Source of the DNA: Corynebacterium atrinae
GTDB lineage: Bacteria; Actinomycetota; Actinomycetes; Mycobacteriales; Mycobacteriaceae
Reading direction: 5' to 3'
Assembly: GCF_030408455.1 (NCBI RefSeq)
Contig: NZ_CP046977.1
Coordinates: forward strand, 186,001 to 250,000
Length of the DNA: 64,000 nucleotides
Part shown: in pieces, positions 1-8,384 of the stretch
Layout: every line of letters starts with the position of its first letter
Numbering within the stretch: the first letter of the stretch is position 1
Translations under genes and position numbers: made by a program
The notes under the pieces: model-generated
Told to the model about the DNA's origin: nothing
Database searches by the model: none
The model's input: only the letters and a program-made list of their open reading frames with translations

Positions 1-468
1 GGCGCGCTGGAGAAGAACAACCTGGGCACCATCGTCGGCTGGGTCTGCGATGAGTTGCCCGTTGATCGCCCCCGCCACCTCCTTGGGATTTCGGAGCCAG
101 ATGATCTTTTTATGGCGGTCGAAGCCGGTGCGGATACCTTCGATTGCGTGGCCCCGACCCGGTTGGGTCGCCGTGGTGGCGTGTACACCCTCGATGGTCG
201 CCTCAATCTCATGGGCGCGAAGTTCCGCCGGGATTTCGGCGGCGTCGATGAGGAATTCGGCGGCTACGTTTCGGAGAACTACTCCCGCGCGTACATCCAC
301 CATTTGTTGCGGGCTAAGGAATTCCTCGCGGGCACGCTCTGCACGATTCACAACCTCGAGTTCATGGTGCGCTTGGTAGATAACATCCGAGCCTCCATTG
401 AAAATGGTGATTTTGAGGCCTACCGGGACGAGTTCCTCGGCCGCTACTACGCTTCCAGCCAGTCCTAG
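1..468 (+). CDS. tgt: tRNA-guanine transglycosylase, C-terminal part (5' end outside window)
   Basis: The reading frame is open from base 1, so only the last 155 residues are present. The enzyme exchanges guanine 34 of GUN-anticodon tRNAs for queuine or a queuosine precursor. Visible family signatures are HLLGISEPDD, the nucleophile segment TFDCVAPTR with its catalytic Asp, and NYSRAYIHHL. Typical bacterial Tgt has a CxCxxC zinc knuckle just before NYSRAY plus a His in TIHNL. Here the three Cys positions are Phe, Gly and Ser (GVDEEFGGYVSENYSRAY) while the His remains. The convergent neighbour is a YhhQ-type transporter and gluQ follows, so this is a queuosine salvage cluster. The identification is firm; whether it works without the zinc site is open. 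Confidence 0.9.
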   Translation, partial: GALEKNNLGTIVGWVCDELPVDRPRHLLGISEPDDLFMAVEAGADTFDCVAPTRLGRRGGVYTLDGRLNLMGAKFRRDFGGVDEEFGGYVSENYSRAYIHHLLRAKEFLAGTLCTIHNLEFMVRLVDNIRASIENGDFEAYRDEFLGRYYASSQS

Positions 469-589
469 AAGCTAGTCCTAGCGATGCGTAATCGCCCCCG
501 CCTGGCGTGGCATGCCAGGTCATGGAGATGGACCTGAGCTCGCTGACCATCGCGCGGGGGTGCCGGGTACCAACCGCCCCGCGCCGTGC

Positions 590-1297
590 CTAGTAGTGTT
601 CGCGCTTTTTCACCCAGCCGATGACCAGGTAGGTCACGGGCAGCAGGATGACTTCGATGAGGGTCTTCCACACGAAACCCACGATGACGAAGTTGGCCAG
701 CTCCGGGAACGTCGTGATGCCAATGACCGGGGCGGCGATGAGGCAGAACAGCAGGGTGTCGCCGAATTCTCCGACGACGGTCGAGCCGATGAGGCGGGCC
801 CACAGGGATCTTTCGCCCGTGCGTCTTTTGATCGCCACCAGCACCCACGAGTTGAGCAACTGGCCGACGAGGTAGCCAGCCAGAGATGCCAGTACGATCT
901 GCGGGACGAGGCCGAGCACGTAGGAGAATTGTTCTTGGCCTTCGTAGAACTCGGCCGGGGGCAGCCAGATGGCGATGTAGAAGGAGACGACCGCGAGGAG
1001 GGTCACGCCGAAGCCGGTGAAGATGGCGCGCCGGGTGGCCTTGAAGCCGTAGCATTCGCTGAGCACGTCGCCGAGGATGTAGGCGACGGGGAAGAGGAAG
1101 AAGGCGCCGTCGGTAATCAGCGGTCCAATGGAGACGCCTTTGGTGGCGAGGATATTGGAGATAAGGAACACCGCGACGAACAGCGCCACGATGACCGGGT
1201 ACACCGAGTTGTGGATGGGAATGAAACGAACTTTGCCGGACGCCGCGGACTCTTCAGAAGTCATGGCGGCGCCCTGCCCAGGTTGAGGAATTGTCAT
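590..1297 (-). CDS. yhhQ: Queuosine precursor transporter, YhhQ/VUT family
   Basis: A 235-residue integral membrane protein of the COG1738 (YhhQ) family, proposed importers of queuosine precursors. About six hydrophobic segments are visible, with family-like stretches such as [13 protein letters not shown] and [19 protein letters not shown] chose the ATG at 1297 because a -10-like TAGGAT ends exactly 7 nt upstream, the leaderless pattern common in this window. An internal ATG at 1264 (MTSEES) behind a GGGCAGGG stretch is the alternative. The gene converges on tgt and diverges from gluQ, so the three genes together cover precursor uptake, insertion into tRNA and glutamylation of the product. 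Transport activity is inferred from family and context. Confidence 0.85.
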   Translation of the reverse strand: MTIPQPGQGAAMTSEESAASGKVRFIPIHNSVYPVIVALFVAVFLISNILATKGVSIGPLITDGAFFLFPVAYILGDVLSECYGFKATRRAIFTGFGVTLLAVVSFYIAIWLPPAEFYEGQEQFSYVLGLVPQIVLASLAGYLVGQLLNSWVLVAIKRRTGERSLWARLIGSTVVGEFGDTLLFCLIAAPVIGITTFPELANFVIVGFVWKTLIEVILLPVTYLVIGWVKKREHY

Positions 1298-1303
1298 GGC
1301 AGA

Positions 1304-1310
1304 TATCCTA
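1304..1310. promoter_or_regulatory. Overlapping divergent -10 elements of yhhQ and gluQ
   Basis: On the + strand TATCCT (1304-1309) ends 7 nt before the gluQ ATG at 1317. On the - strand TAGGAT (complement of 1305-1310) ends 7 nt before the yhhQ ATG at 1297. The two hexamers share five base pairs, so RNA polymerase could occupy only one direction at a time. The -35 regions are weak. This is inferred from spacing, not from mapped transcript ends. Confidence 0.5.
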
Positions 1311-1316
1311 GGGCCC

Positions 1317-2213
1317 ATGACTGGCGCCGGACGATACGCACCCTCCCCGAGCGGTGATCTCCATTTTGGGAACTTGCGCACCGCTGTCATCGCGTGGCTC
1401 TTCGCCCGCCATTCCGGACGCGACTTCTTGCTGCGCGTCGAGGACATCGACGTCGGCCGTTCATCCCCGGAGTCCGCACAGCGCCAGATCGATGACCTGC
1501 TCACCCTCGGCCTCACCTTCGACGGCGAGATTGTCTACCAGTCCGCGCGCTTCGACTCCTACGCCGCTGCCCTGAACCGACTGCCCGTCTACGAGTGCTA
1601 CTGCTCGCGCAAAGACATCCAAGAGGCATCCCGCGCCCCGCACGCGATCCCCGGCAGCTATCCAGGCACATGCCGTTCGCTTGACGACGCCGCCCGTACC
1701 CGACGCCGCGCTGACCTCGCCGCGCAGGGCCGCGTCCCGGCCCTGCGCCTGCGCGCAGAGACCGATTCCTTCACCATTCATGATTACTACCGTGGGGCCT
1801 ACACCGGCGAGGTCGATGATTTTGTGTTGCGCCGCGGAGGCCAGGAACCGGGGTGGGCATACAACCTGGCCGTCGTCGTCGACGATGGATTCCAGTGCGT
1901 CGACCAGGTTGTGCGCGGCGACGACCTTCTGTCCAGCGCTCCCCGCCAGGCCTACCTCGCCAGCCTGTTGGGCCTCCCGGTTCCGGAGTACGCCCATGTC
2001 CCGCTGGTGCTGGGGTCCACGGGGAAGCGCCTGGCCAAGCGCGACGGAGCGGTGACGCTCCGGGAAATGCTCGTTGACCACTCTGTGCCCGAAGTTGTCG
2101 GCCGCTTGGCGGCGACTTTGGGGTACGCGGGCGTCGACAAGCTCTCGCAACTGCTGGAGGTTTTCGATCCGGAGGAACTCTCCAGGGACGAAGTTGTGTG
2201 GGAAAGCATTTAA
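1317..2213 (+). CDS. gluQ: Glutamyl-Q tRNA(Asp) synthetase
   Basis: A 298-residue GluRS-like protein without an anticodon-binding domain. It attaches glutamate to the queuosine base of tRNA-Asp rather than to the 3' end. The HIGH-equivalent signature [12 protein letters not shown] lies near the N-terminus, the KMSKS-equivalent is KRLAKRDGA, and the GluQ-RS zinc ligands appear as YECYC followed by GSYPGTC. The start at 1317 fits a leaderless transcript. An in-frame ATG at 1296 has a GAGGA ribosome site 6 nt upstream and would add seven residues. It is divergent from yhhQ, consistent with a shared role in queuosine salvage and hypermodification. Confidence 0.93.
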   Translation: MTGAGRYAPSPSGDLHFGNLRTAVIAWLFARHSGRDFLLRVEDIDVGRSSPESAQRQIDDLLTLGLTFDGEIVYQSARFDSYAAALNRLPVYECYCSRKDIQEASRAPHAIPGSYPGTCRSLDDAARTRRRADLAAQGRVPALRLRAETDSFTIHDYYRGAYTGEVDDFVLRRGGQEPGWAYNLAVVVDDGFQCVDQVVRGDDLLSSAPRQAYLASLLGLPVPEYAHVPLVLGSTGKRLAKRDGAVTLREMLVDHSVPEVVGRLAATLGYAGVDKLSQLLEVFDPEELSRDEVVWESI

Positions 2214-2301
2214 GTTGTCGTCGGCCTTGCAACATCCACATGCGTCGATAATAATTACTACTTGATACTTAATTGTATAGTTATTGAAAGGTTCTAGGCC
2301 C

Positions 2302-3615
2302 ATGTTCAAGAAGCGCATCACCGCAGTCACGGCGGCGCTAGCGATCGGGGTGGCCTCCGCGGTCACCGTGCCGCTGGCCTCCGCCGATCCAGTCGGCGCC
2401 ACCCCAGGTACCTGTGATATCAGCCTGACGTCGACTTCGATCAACCCGACCTCCGCCGGCGGTCAAAATGCCCAATCTGTATCTCAGCTGGTCACCATCG
2501 GTGTGCAAAACCATACCTCGAGTAATCGCTCCAACTTCCGGCCGTTCGTGAAGGTCTTCAACCTCAACCGGTGGATGACGAACAGCACGATCGACTTCAC
2601 CCACGACGGCCCCGCAGGTACGTACACCGTGAGCGCGGATACCAATATTCCACGCAAACAGTTCACACTGCCCATCGACTCCACTTTCCCCGTGGAAAAC
2701 GTTGATACCTCGACTGGCAATTTCACCGCCAATCTTGGCGACTTCAACGCCGCCACTCCTGGATGGGGCGGAAGCGCAGCTGTGTGGTACTCGGACGGGC
2801 CTAATGGCTCTCTGGTTGACGGAGTAACGGCCACGGGAACGTTGAACTTCCACACCACGGTTCTTCCCTACGCCGGTGAGAACGACAACTGCCAGACGAT
2901 GGGGATCGACCCTGCTGGTACGAAGAACATCGCGGCCGACGGTAAGTCCTACGACTCCGGTGTGGATGTGACCAAGGGAGCTGCCGACGACTACTCCCGC
3001 ATGGAGGGCTTCGTCTTCCTCCCTGGCTCGGAAACTCCGATCGAGGGCGCCACTGCCACCGTCGACAGTCAAGGCAATGTCAGGATCACCCTGCCCGCCG
3101 ACCTGGATGTGAACATCAAGGAAGTCCAGGTCCAGATGTACGCCAAGCCTCGTGAGGGCCTCCCCGCAGACGCATCCGCCAAGTACCGCGAAGACAACAA
3201 GGTCGGCGAGCTCTTCACCGTCCCGATCGGTGAGGTAGAGCCCGAGACACCGGTGACTCCGGGTGGCTCTTCCGACGGCAAGTGCGTTGCCACCGTCGCT
3301 GGCATTGGTCTGCCGCTTCTCCTCCTCATCCCGCTGGCCATGGGAGATCAGCTAAACATTCCTGGCCTGTCGCAGTTCACCCACCAGGCGCAGAAGGCTG
3401 TTCAAGATGCCAACACCCAGCTGCAGCGTGGCCTGGGAATTGAGAACCCGGAGATCATGCGCTTGGTCGATCAGATCAACCAGCAGATCGGCCCGGACGG
3501 CCGTCGTATTGCCGGAGGTGTCGGCGCGGCCGCACTGATCCTCCTGGTACTGGGCTTGGTCTCTGATGCTTGTGGTTCTAGAAGCTCTCTGAGCTCATCT
3601 GAATCCGAAGTTTAA
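2302..3615 (+). CDS. Secreted surface protein with C-terminal two-helix, Ser-rich module (paralogue of the 25896 gene)
   Basis: 437 residues. A signal peptide is clear: KK/R start, hydrophobic core, likely cleavage after PLASA. The central 270 residues are polar and Thr/Asn-rich and I recognise no enzyme motif. The last 110 residues form a module: Cys, a hydrophobic helix (GIGLPLLLLIPLAM), QLNIPGL, an amphipathic stretch rich in Gln/Asn, a second hydrophobic helix, a second Cys and a Ser-rich tail. The same module ends the protein at 25896-26918, and I recall it from other corynebacterial surface proteins. The two Cys could pair outside the membrane. GAAAGG precedes the chosen ATG; the TTG at 2284 is less likely. 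It stands alone, with an AT-rich upstream region and a strong terminator. Function unknown. Confidence 0.8.
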   Translation: MFKKRITAVTAALAIGVASAVTVPLASADPVGATPGTCDISLTSTSINPTSAGGQNAQSVSQLVTIGVQNHTSSNRSNFRPFVKVFNLNRWMTNSTIDFTHDGPAGTYTVSADTNIPRKQFTLPIDSTFPVENVDTSTGNFTANLGDFNAATPGWGGSAAVWYSDGPNGSLVDGVTATGTLNFHTTVLPYAGENDNCQTMGIDPAGTKNIAADGKSYDSGVDVTKGAADDYSRMEGFVFLPGSETPIEGATATVDSQGNVRITLPADLDVNIKEVQVQMYAKPREGLPADASAKYREDNKVGELFTVPIGEVEPETPVTPGGSSDGKCVATVAGIGLPLLLLIPLAMGDQLNIPGLSQFTHQAQKAVQDANTQLQRGLGIENPEIMRLVDQINQQIGPDGRRIAGGVGAAALILLVLGLVSDACGSRSSLSSSESEV

Positions 3616-3617
3616 CC

Positions 3618-3649
3618 AAAAATGCACCCTCCTCGGAGGGTGCATTTTT
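3618..3649. terminator. Bidirectional intrinsic terminator
   Basis: A hairpin with arms ATGCACCCTCC and GGAGGGTGCAT, flanked by A5 on the left and T5 on the right. It can end transcription both from the secreted-protein gene on + and from the converging 3672-4274 gene on -. Confidence 0.9.
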
Positions 3650-3671
3650 CTGGGCGCGCAACCGGAGTCGG

Positions 3672-4274
3672 TTAGCGGAACTCGAACTCGAGCTCGGCTT
3701 CGCGGCTAACTCCCCTGACAATCCCCGAGTAGAAGCTCTTCGCCTGCTCTTGCAAGAGACCTCGGTTCTCGTCGATCTGCGCATTCGTCGCATCCTCGCT
3801 GAGGATCCTAGAGATCATCTCCGAGGTATCGATCTCCGGAGTGATCCAGCTGATCACGCCATTGTTCTCGATGGCAGTCTTGAACTGCACGTTGTCGTGG
3901 CCGATGAAGATGAATGCGGGGATGGAGATCAAGAACTGGTTATCTCCCTTTTCTTCGATGGTCACATCGCGGGCTTCAATGCCCAGCTTCGCGCGGTAGT
4001 TGTACTGCACGAACTGCGTACGTCCGGTTCCGTAGATGTTCCTGCCCAACCAGTTCGTCTGAGCTCTTTCCTCGGCGAGGCCTTGGGTGCTGGTGCTGAG
4101 CAAGACAACCTGCTCCTGTCGTTCGATGGCAGTGATCACCTTGGTGTTGTTCGACTCGGTGACGGAATCTAGTCCTAGAGCTTCCCTGATGTCGGTGGAA
4201 GCCCAGACTCCGACTCCTGTCCCGACTATTAAGGCCAACACCAACGCAACGATATTACGAACTAATTTGGTCAT
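3672..4274 (-). CDS. Membrane-anchored hypothetical protein, DUF4230-like
   Basis: 200 residues. One N-terminal membrane segment (NIVALVLALIVGTGVGVWA) is followed by a soluble domain that should lie outside the cytoplasmic membrane. The stretch ITAIERQEQVVLLST resembles the start of DUF4230 domains, but I am not certain of this. The C-terminal part is charged and probably helical (SFYSGIVRGVSREAELEFEF). It converges on the secreted protein gene and shares its terminator, so the two are not one operon. No function can be given. Confidence 0.65.
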   Translation of the reverse strand: MTKLVRNIVALVLALIVGTGVGVWASTDIREALGLDSVTESNNTKVITAIERQEQVVLLSTSTQGLAEERAQTNWLGRNIYGTGRTQFVQYNYRAKLGIEARDVTIEEKGDNQFLISIPAFIFIGHDNVQFKTAIENNGVISWITPEIDTSEMISRILSEDATNAQIDENRGLLQEQAKSFYSGIVRGVSREAELEFEFR

Positions 4275-4591
4275 GCTCTCAGCAATCTCTCGGCACCTCG
4301 ACGCAGGCCTGGACGATCCTCTCGTTGCTCGCGCATCAACCCTGCGATGGGTGGAAATGACGTGACATTTTCAGGCTATCGCAAGGTTACGGGTATCGAA
4401 TACTCAGAAAATGAGCCCTACCCCACCGCTTACCCCTTTGTGGAGACGGCCAGCGTCACTGGTCTGGAGTTGCCGCCCGTGATCACGACGCCCTCCTCGC
4501 GACTTTTAGGCCTGCCGGCCAGAGTCGACCTGGGGTTTCGGTGGGATTTCAACCCTTGACCAGTCTTCCGGTCGCGATCAGCCTATCGCGC
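4275..4591. other. Intergenic region without a recognised gene
   Basis: 317 nt between two genes both read on the - strand. It must carry the promoter of the 3672-4274 gene, but no convincing -35/-10 pair was found. Short open frames here have no recognisable protein content. Confidence 0.5.
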
Positions 4592-5182
4592 TCAACTCCG
4601 CAGAAGGTTCAGGTAGCTTTCGAGCTGATTCCGGAGTCGGTCGTGGCTAAAGCTTTCCGGAGCCATGACAGCCGTAACTTGTGAGCCCTGCAGGAATCCC
4701 AGCATGGCGCCGGTGACGCTTTCGATATCGACTCCGGATCGTAGTTCGCCATCGGAGTCTGTTTCGCTGAGCATTCGTGAAATTCGCCCGTGCCAGCGAT
4801 CCAGAGACTCCGCGATAAGTCGAGCCCTGTCATGATCTTGCGCGGCTGTGTCCCAGAATGACACCACGATGCGTGCCTCGTCCAGCAAGTGCGGGCTGAC
4901 CGGTAGGACTTCGAGGCAGAGCGCCCGGAGGGCCGTCAATCCACGCAGCCCATGCGTTGCTTTGTCGATACGTGTCTCGGTGAGTTCGTAAACGTGAGTG
5001 TAGGTGGCTTCTAGCAGGTCAGCCTTGGTAGGGAAGTACGGCTTCAGGGCACCGTTGGCATAGCCAGCCTCTTGGGCAATCTGCCGCATGGTGGCCCCGG
5101 ATTGACCTTGACGGGCGATGACCCGCCAGGTGGATTCGATCAGCTCGCGTCGGCGCTGTTCATGATCGACGATCTTGGGCAT
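4592..5182 (-). CDS. TetR-family transcriptional regulator
   Basis: 196 residues. The N-terminal TetR helix-turn-helix is clear (TWRVIARQGQSGATMRQIAQEAGYANGALKPYFPTKADLLEATY). The C-terminal ligand domain looks like the BetI/TetR_C_6 type (RLIAESLDRWHGRI and GFLQGSQVTAV). The ATG at 5182 is preceded by GGAG at good spacing; a longer version starting at 5245 would add residues unlike TetR proteins. It is divergent from an APC permease and an amine oxidase. The 319-nt spacer carries palindromes, so it probably represses that operon in response to an amine. The ligand is not known. Confidence 0.9.
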   Translation of the reverse strand: MPKIVDHEQRRRELIESTWRVIARQGQSGATMRQIAQEAGYANGALKPYFPTKADLLEATYTHVYELTETRIDKATHGLRGLTALRALCLEVLPVSPHLLDEARIVVSFWDTAAQDHDRARLIAESLDRWHGRISRMLSETDSDGELRSGVDIESVTGAMLGFLQGSQVTAVMAPESFSHDRLRNQLESYLNLLRS

Positions 5183-5266
5183 CTGTTCTTCTCCATCACG
5201 ATTGGGAACATAACGATACCGCCGAATGGCCTCCACCCTTGTCATAAAGGTCCACGTCCCTTATTC

Positions 5267-5308
5267 TCTACAGCAGTAGAACTAAATGTGATCGGCATCA
5301 CGTTCTAC
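5267..5308. promoter_or_regulatory. Nested operators between TetR gene and amine operon, including a GlxR-like site
   Basis: Three overlapping elements. First, TCTAC-N4-GTAGA at 5267-5280. Second, GTAGAAC (5276-5282) and its exact complement GTTCTAC (5302-5308), 19 nt apart. Third, between these, TGTGATCGGCATCACG at 5287-5302, which fits the GlxR/CRP consensus TGTGA-N6-TCACA with one mismatch. The TCTAC/GTAGA arms are candidate TetR operators. GlxR itself is encoded at 50148-50831. Binding is inferred. Confidence 0.55.
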
Positions 5309-5501
5309 GTAAGGCTTGAGCCCAGTCACTCACCATCTCAGTGCAGAGAGGCCCCTTTATGCCCACCATTCACGTCCCTCCGTCCCCTAAAACGTCGCAC
5401 TCGCCTCCCCGTCCCTTCGCCCACCAGGAATCTGAGCGGGTGCGAATGGCCCACCTCGGGCTGCCCCCGCCCGCGCTATGTTCCCCAAGGAGCGCGGACT
5501 A

Positions 5502-6977
5502 ATGCCCGAGAATCACCTCGCCCGTCAGGATTCCCTCCAACGCGCAAAGCTTTCCACCACCGCGCTTGTCTTCATGATCATTGCCGCGTCGGCGCCACTG
5601 ACAGTGCTCGCTGGAGGGGCCCCGACCAACTACGCCGTCGCGGGCCTCCAGGGAGTGCCGCTCGGATACCTGGCCCTCGGCCTGATCCTGGTTCTCTTCG
5701 CCGTCGGCTACGGTCGCATGGCCAGTAAGGTGCAGAACTCCGGTGCCTTCTACGTGTACATCGCCCGAGGATTGGGACTGCGCCAGGGCATCGCTGGGGC
5801 GATTCTCGCCCTGGTTTCGTACAACTTGATGCAGATCGGCCTCTATGGGCTATTCGGTTTTTCCGCCGCCAACGCGGTCGCATCGCTGACCGGTATTGCG
5901 GTCCCGTGGTGGTTGATGGGTGCCCTCGGGTGGCTGCTCGTCGCCTTACTTGGTGTGAACAACATCGACCTGTCTTCCAAGGTCCTCGGTATCATTGTGG
6001 GATTCGAGTTCCTCGTAGTGATCGTCTTCTCCGGCATGGCACTGTTGAATGCGCCGGAAGGCATCAGCACTGACGGCTGGCAGCCTGACCAATTTTTCAC
6101 CCCAGGAATCGGTGTCCTGTTGGCCTTCACCATGGCCGCGTTCATGGGTTTTGAATCCGGTGCCATCTACTCGGAAGAGGCGAAGGAGCCGGAGCGCACC
6201 GTTCCACGTGCGACCTATATCGCCATCTCAGTTATCGCGATCTTCTACGCGTTCTCCGCGTGGGCACTGCAGATGGGCGTGGGTCCCAGCCGAATCATCG
6301 AGGAGTCTCAGACTCTTGGCCCAGAGTTGATGTTCGCCTGGCTTGGGGAGTTTAGCCCGGTCGTGGCAAATGCCGCCCACCTGCTGTTCGTCACCAGCCT
6401 CATCGCAGCACTGATCGCGTTTCATAACGCCGCCGCCCGCTACTTCTTCTCCCTCGGTCGCTCTGGCGTCTTGCCAGCTGTCTTCGGAAAAGCCGGGAAG
6501 AACGGTGCTCCGGTGGGCGGTTCTCTTGCTCAGTCCGCAGTGGCGGCCGCGGTCGTCGGAATCTTTGCCCTGGCGGGGCTGGGGTCGGAACTCGGAGAGC
6601 TGTTCCCGGTCATGACCTTGTTCACCTGGTTCACCAATGCGGCCGCGTTCGGCCTGACCTTCCTTGTCGCCGTGACCAGCTTTGCCGTCATGGTCTGGGC
6701 GAACCGCCACCACCCCGAGTATCACGTCTTCGTCCGCACCATTGCCCCGCTCGTCGCGGGAATCGGCATGGTCGTCGTCACCGCGCTGATCCTCATGAAC
6801 TTCAACCTCATGATGGACTCCGAAGATCCCTTCATGATCTGGATCATGCCGGCCATCATCCTGGGGTCTGGGCTCATCGGCTTGATCTGGGGCTCGATCC
6901 TCATCCGCCGCGGCACCGGCAACCTCGATGAGATCGCCGGAACTGCTCCCAACAGCAACCCAACGACTTCCGTTTAA
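5502..6977 (+). CDS. APC-family amino acid/amine permease
   Basis: 491 residues with about twelve membrane segments and the APC-superfamily start LSTTALVFMIIAASAPLTVLAGGAPTNY seen as shorter motifs (IIAASAPLT, GGAP). A conserved FMGFESGAIYSEEAKEPERTV-like segment (GFES, SEEAKEPERT) is typical of cationic amino acid/polyamine APC transporters. AAGGAG lies 9 nt before the ATG. The gene is followed after 26 nt by a flavin amine oxidase and is divergent from a TetR regulator. Uptake of an amine that the oxidase then oxidises is the simplest reading. The exact substrate cannot be told from the sequence. Confidence 0.88.
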   Translation: MPENHLARQDSLQRAKLSTTALVFMIIAASAPLTVLAGGAPTNYAVAGLQGVPLGYLALGLILVLFAVGYGRMASKVQNSGAFYVYIARGLGLRQGIAGAILALVSYNLMQIGLYGLFGFSAANAVASLTGIAVPWWLMGALGWLLVALLGVNNIDLSSKVLGIIVGFEFLVVIVFSGMALLNAPEGISTDGWQPDQFFTPGIGVLLAFTMAAFMGFESGAIYSEEAKEPERTVPRATYIAISVIAIFYAFSAWALQMGVGPSRIIEESQTLGPELMFAWLGEFSPVVANAAHLLFVTSLIAALIAFHNAAARYFFSLGRSGVLPAVFGKAGKNGAPVGGSLAQSAVAAAVVGIFALAGLGSELGELFPVMTLFTWFTNAAAFGLTFLVAVTSFAVMVWANRHHPEYHVFVRTIAPLVAGIGMVVVTALILMNFNLMMDSEDPFMIWIMPAIILGSGLIGLIWGSILIRRGTGNLDEIAGTAPNSNPTTSV

Positions 6978-7003
6978 CCCCATAGAAAAGGAACGCTCCC
7001 ACC

Positions 7004-8335
7004 ATGTCGAACAAGAAAGTCATCATTATTGGCGCCGGTTTCGCTGGCCTCGTGGCAGCACGAGAACTACAGACCGCCGGCATCGAATACGAAATCCTCG
7101 AGGCAAAGGACCGCATTGGTGGTCGAGCGTGGACCGAGGAGCGCATGGGCCGACCACTCGAGCTCGGCGCCACCTGGGTCCACTGGTTTCAAGCACACAT
7201 CTGGACCGAGATCATGCGCTATGGACAACGCAAGGAGATCCACGCTTCCCCGGCCGGAAACGATGCCCACTGGATTACTGAGGGCAAGGTCGTTCGCGGT
7301 ACCGAAGCGGACATTGATGGCAAGCTATCCGCCGCCATGCACGCTACCTACGAGGGCAATCACGAGTACTTCCCGAACCCCTTCGACCCGCTGTGGGTCA
7401 TGTCAGACGACTTCGATGGTCCAGACGAGGTCCGCGAGCGGTTCATGCAGGATGACCAGAAGAACGCCATTGATCTGGTGGTTGAGGCTGGCCTCGACCA
7501 GGAAGCCATCGATCTCGTCGATGCTTTCTGGTCTGCCGGGTATATCGGAGATCCTTACACCGGGTCCGCGCTCATGGCTAAGCAATGGGGCGCCCTCTCT
7601 GACAACCGTTACCAGGTAATGGAGGACATCACTCTTAAGTGGAAGCTTAAGAACGGCATGCAGTCGCTGTACAACGGCATTGCCGGGGATCTGACCGGAC
7701 CGCTCCGATTGGAGGCGCCGGTGGTCAAGGTTGAGCATCACGCCGGCGGCGCCACCGTCACCACCGAAGACGGTCAGAATATTGAGGCAGCTGCGGTCAT
7801 CTGCACCGTTCCTGTGGGGGCGCTTGGGAACATCGAGTTTTCGCCGTTGTTGCCGGAGAAGATCCAGCAGGTGATTGATGATAAGTGGAACTCGCAGGGT
7901 GCCAAGATCTGGATCAAAGTTAAGGGGCACCACCGCTTCCTGGGCTACGCCCCGAAACCGGCAAAGATGTCGATCGTGCGTTCCGAATACTTCATGGACG
8001 ACGACACCACCATCCTCGTGGGGTTCGGATACGACAACACCAACATCGACCTCAACTCGATTGAGGATGCGCAGGACGTGATCAACCAGTGGCGTGATGA
8101 CCTTGAGGTCGTCGACGCGACTGGCCACAACTGGGTGGCCGACAAGTGGGCAGGCCAGGCGTGGGGCACGTTACGCAAGGGTCAGTTCATTGAAGGGTGG
8201 AGCCTCTTCGATGAGGTTGATTCCAGCCTCTACTTCGCTGGCTCCGACTATGCCTACGGGTGGCGTGGTGTGTGTGTCGATGGTGCGGTGGAAAAGGGGA
8301 TGACTACTGCCCGCCGGGTCATCAACGATCTCTGA
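7004..8335 (+). CDS. FAD-dependent amine oxidase
   Basis: 443 residues. The N-terminal dinucleotide motif IIIGAGFAGLVAARELQ and the following GGRAWTEERMGRPLELGATWVHW are hallmarks of flavin monoamine oxidases. The C-terminal FAD segment GSDYAYGWRGVCVDGAVEKG is also present. Such enzymes oxidise primary or secondary amines to aldehydes with release of ammonia and H2O2. No signal peptide is seen, so it is cytoplasmic. It is the second gene after the APC permease, with its own ribosome site (AAAAGGAACG). Putrescine, another polyamine or an aromatic amine are possible substrates; the sequence does not decide. Confidence 0.87.
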   Translation: MSNKKVIIIGAGFAGLVAARELQTAGIEYEILEAKDRIGGRAWTEERMGRPLELGATWVHWFQAHIWTEIMRYGQRKEIHASPAGNDAHWITEGKVVRGTEADIDGKLSAAMHATYEGNHEYFPNPFDPLWVMSDDFDGPDEVRERFMQDDQKNAIDLVVEAGLDQEAIDLVDAFWSAGYIGDPYTGSALMAKQWGALSDNRYQVMEDITLKWKLKNGMQSLYNGIAGDLTGPLRLEAPVVKVEHHAGGATVTTEDGQNIEAAAVICTVPVGALGNIEFSPLLPEKIQQVIDDKWNSQGAKIWIKVKGHHRFLGYAPKPAKMSIVRSEYFMDDDTTILVGFGYDNTNIDLNSIEDAQDVINQWRDDLEVVDATGHNWVADKWAGQAWGTLRKGQFIEGWSLFDEVDSSLYFAGSDYAYGWRGVCVDGAVEKGMTTARRVINDL

Positions 8336-8384
8336 TCAGTCCTACGGATCCGGTGCCAGGCGGGGCTGGATCCACGAGGGCCCA

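Noticed and set aside
490..565. Possible structured RNA or riboswitch between tgt and yhhQ (CCCCCGC and GCGGGGG arms with inner CTGGC/GCCAG)
   Set aside because: It lies at the 3' ends of two convergent genes, not before the transporter, and matches no preQ1 riboswitch class; more likely chance or a weak terminator.
4347..4559. Short open frame in the region between the DUF4230-like gene and the TetR gene
   Set aside because: No ribosome site, no recognisable sequence and an amino acid composition typical of a chance frame.
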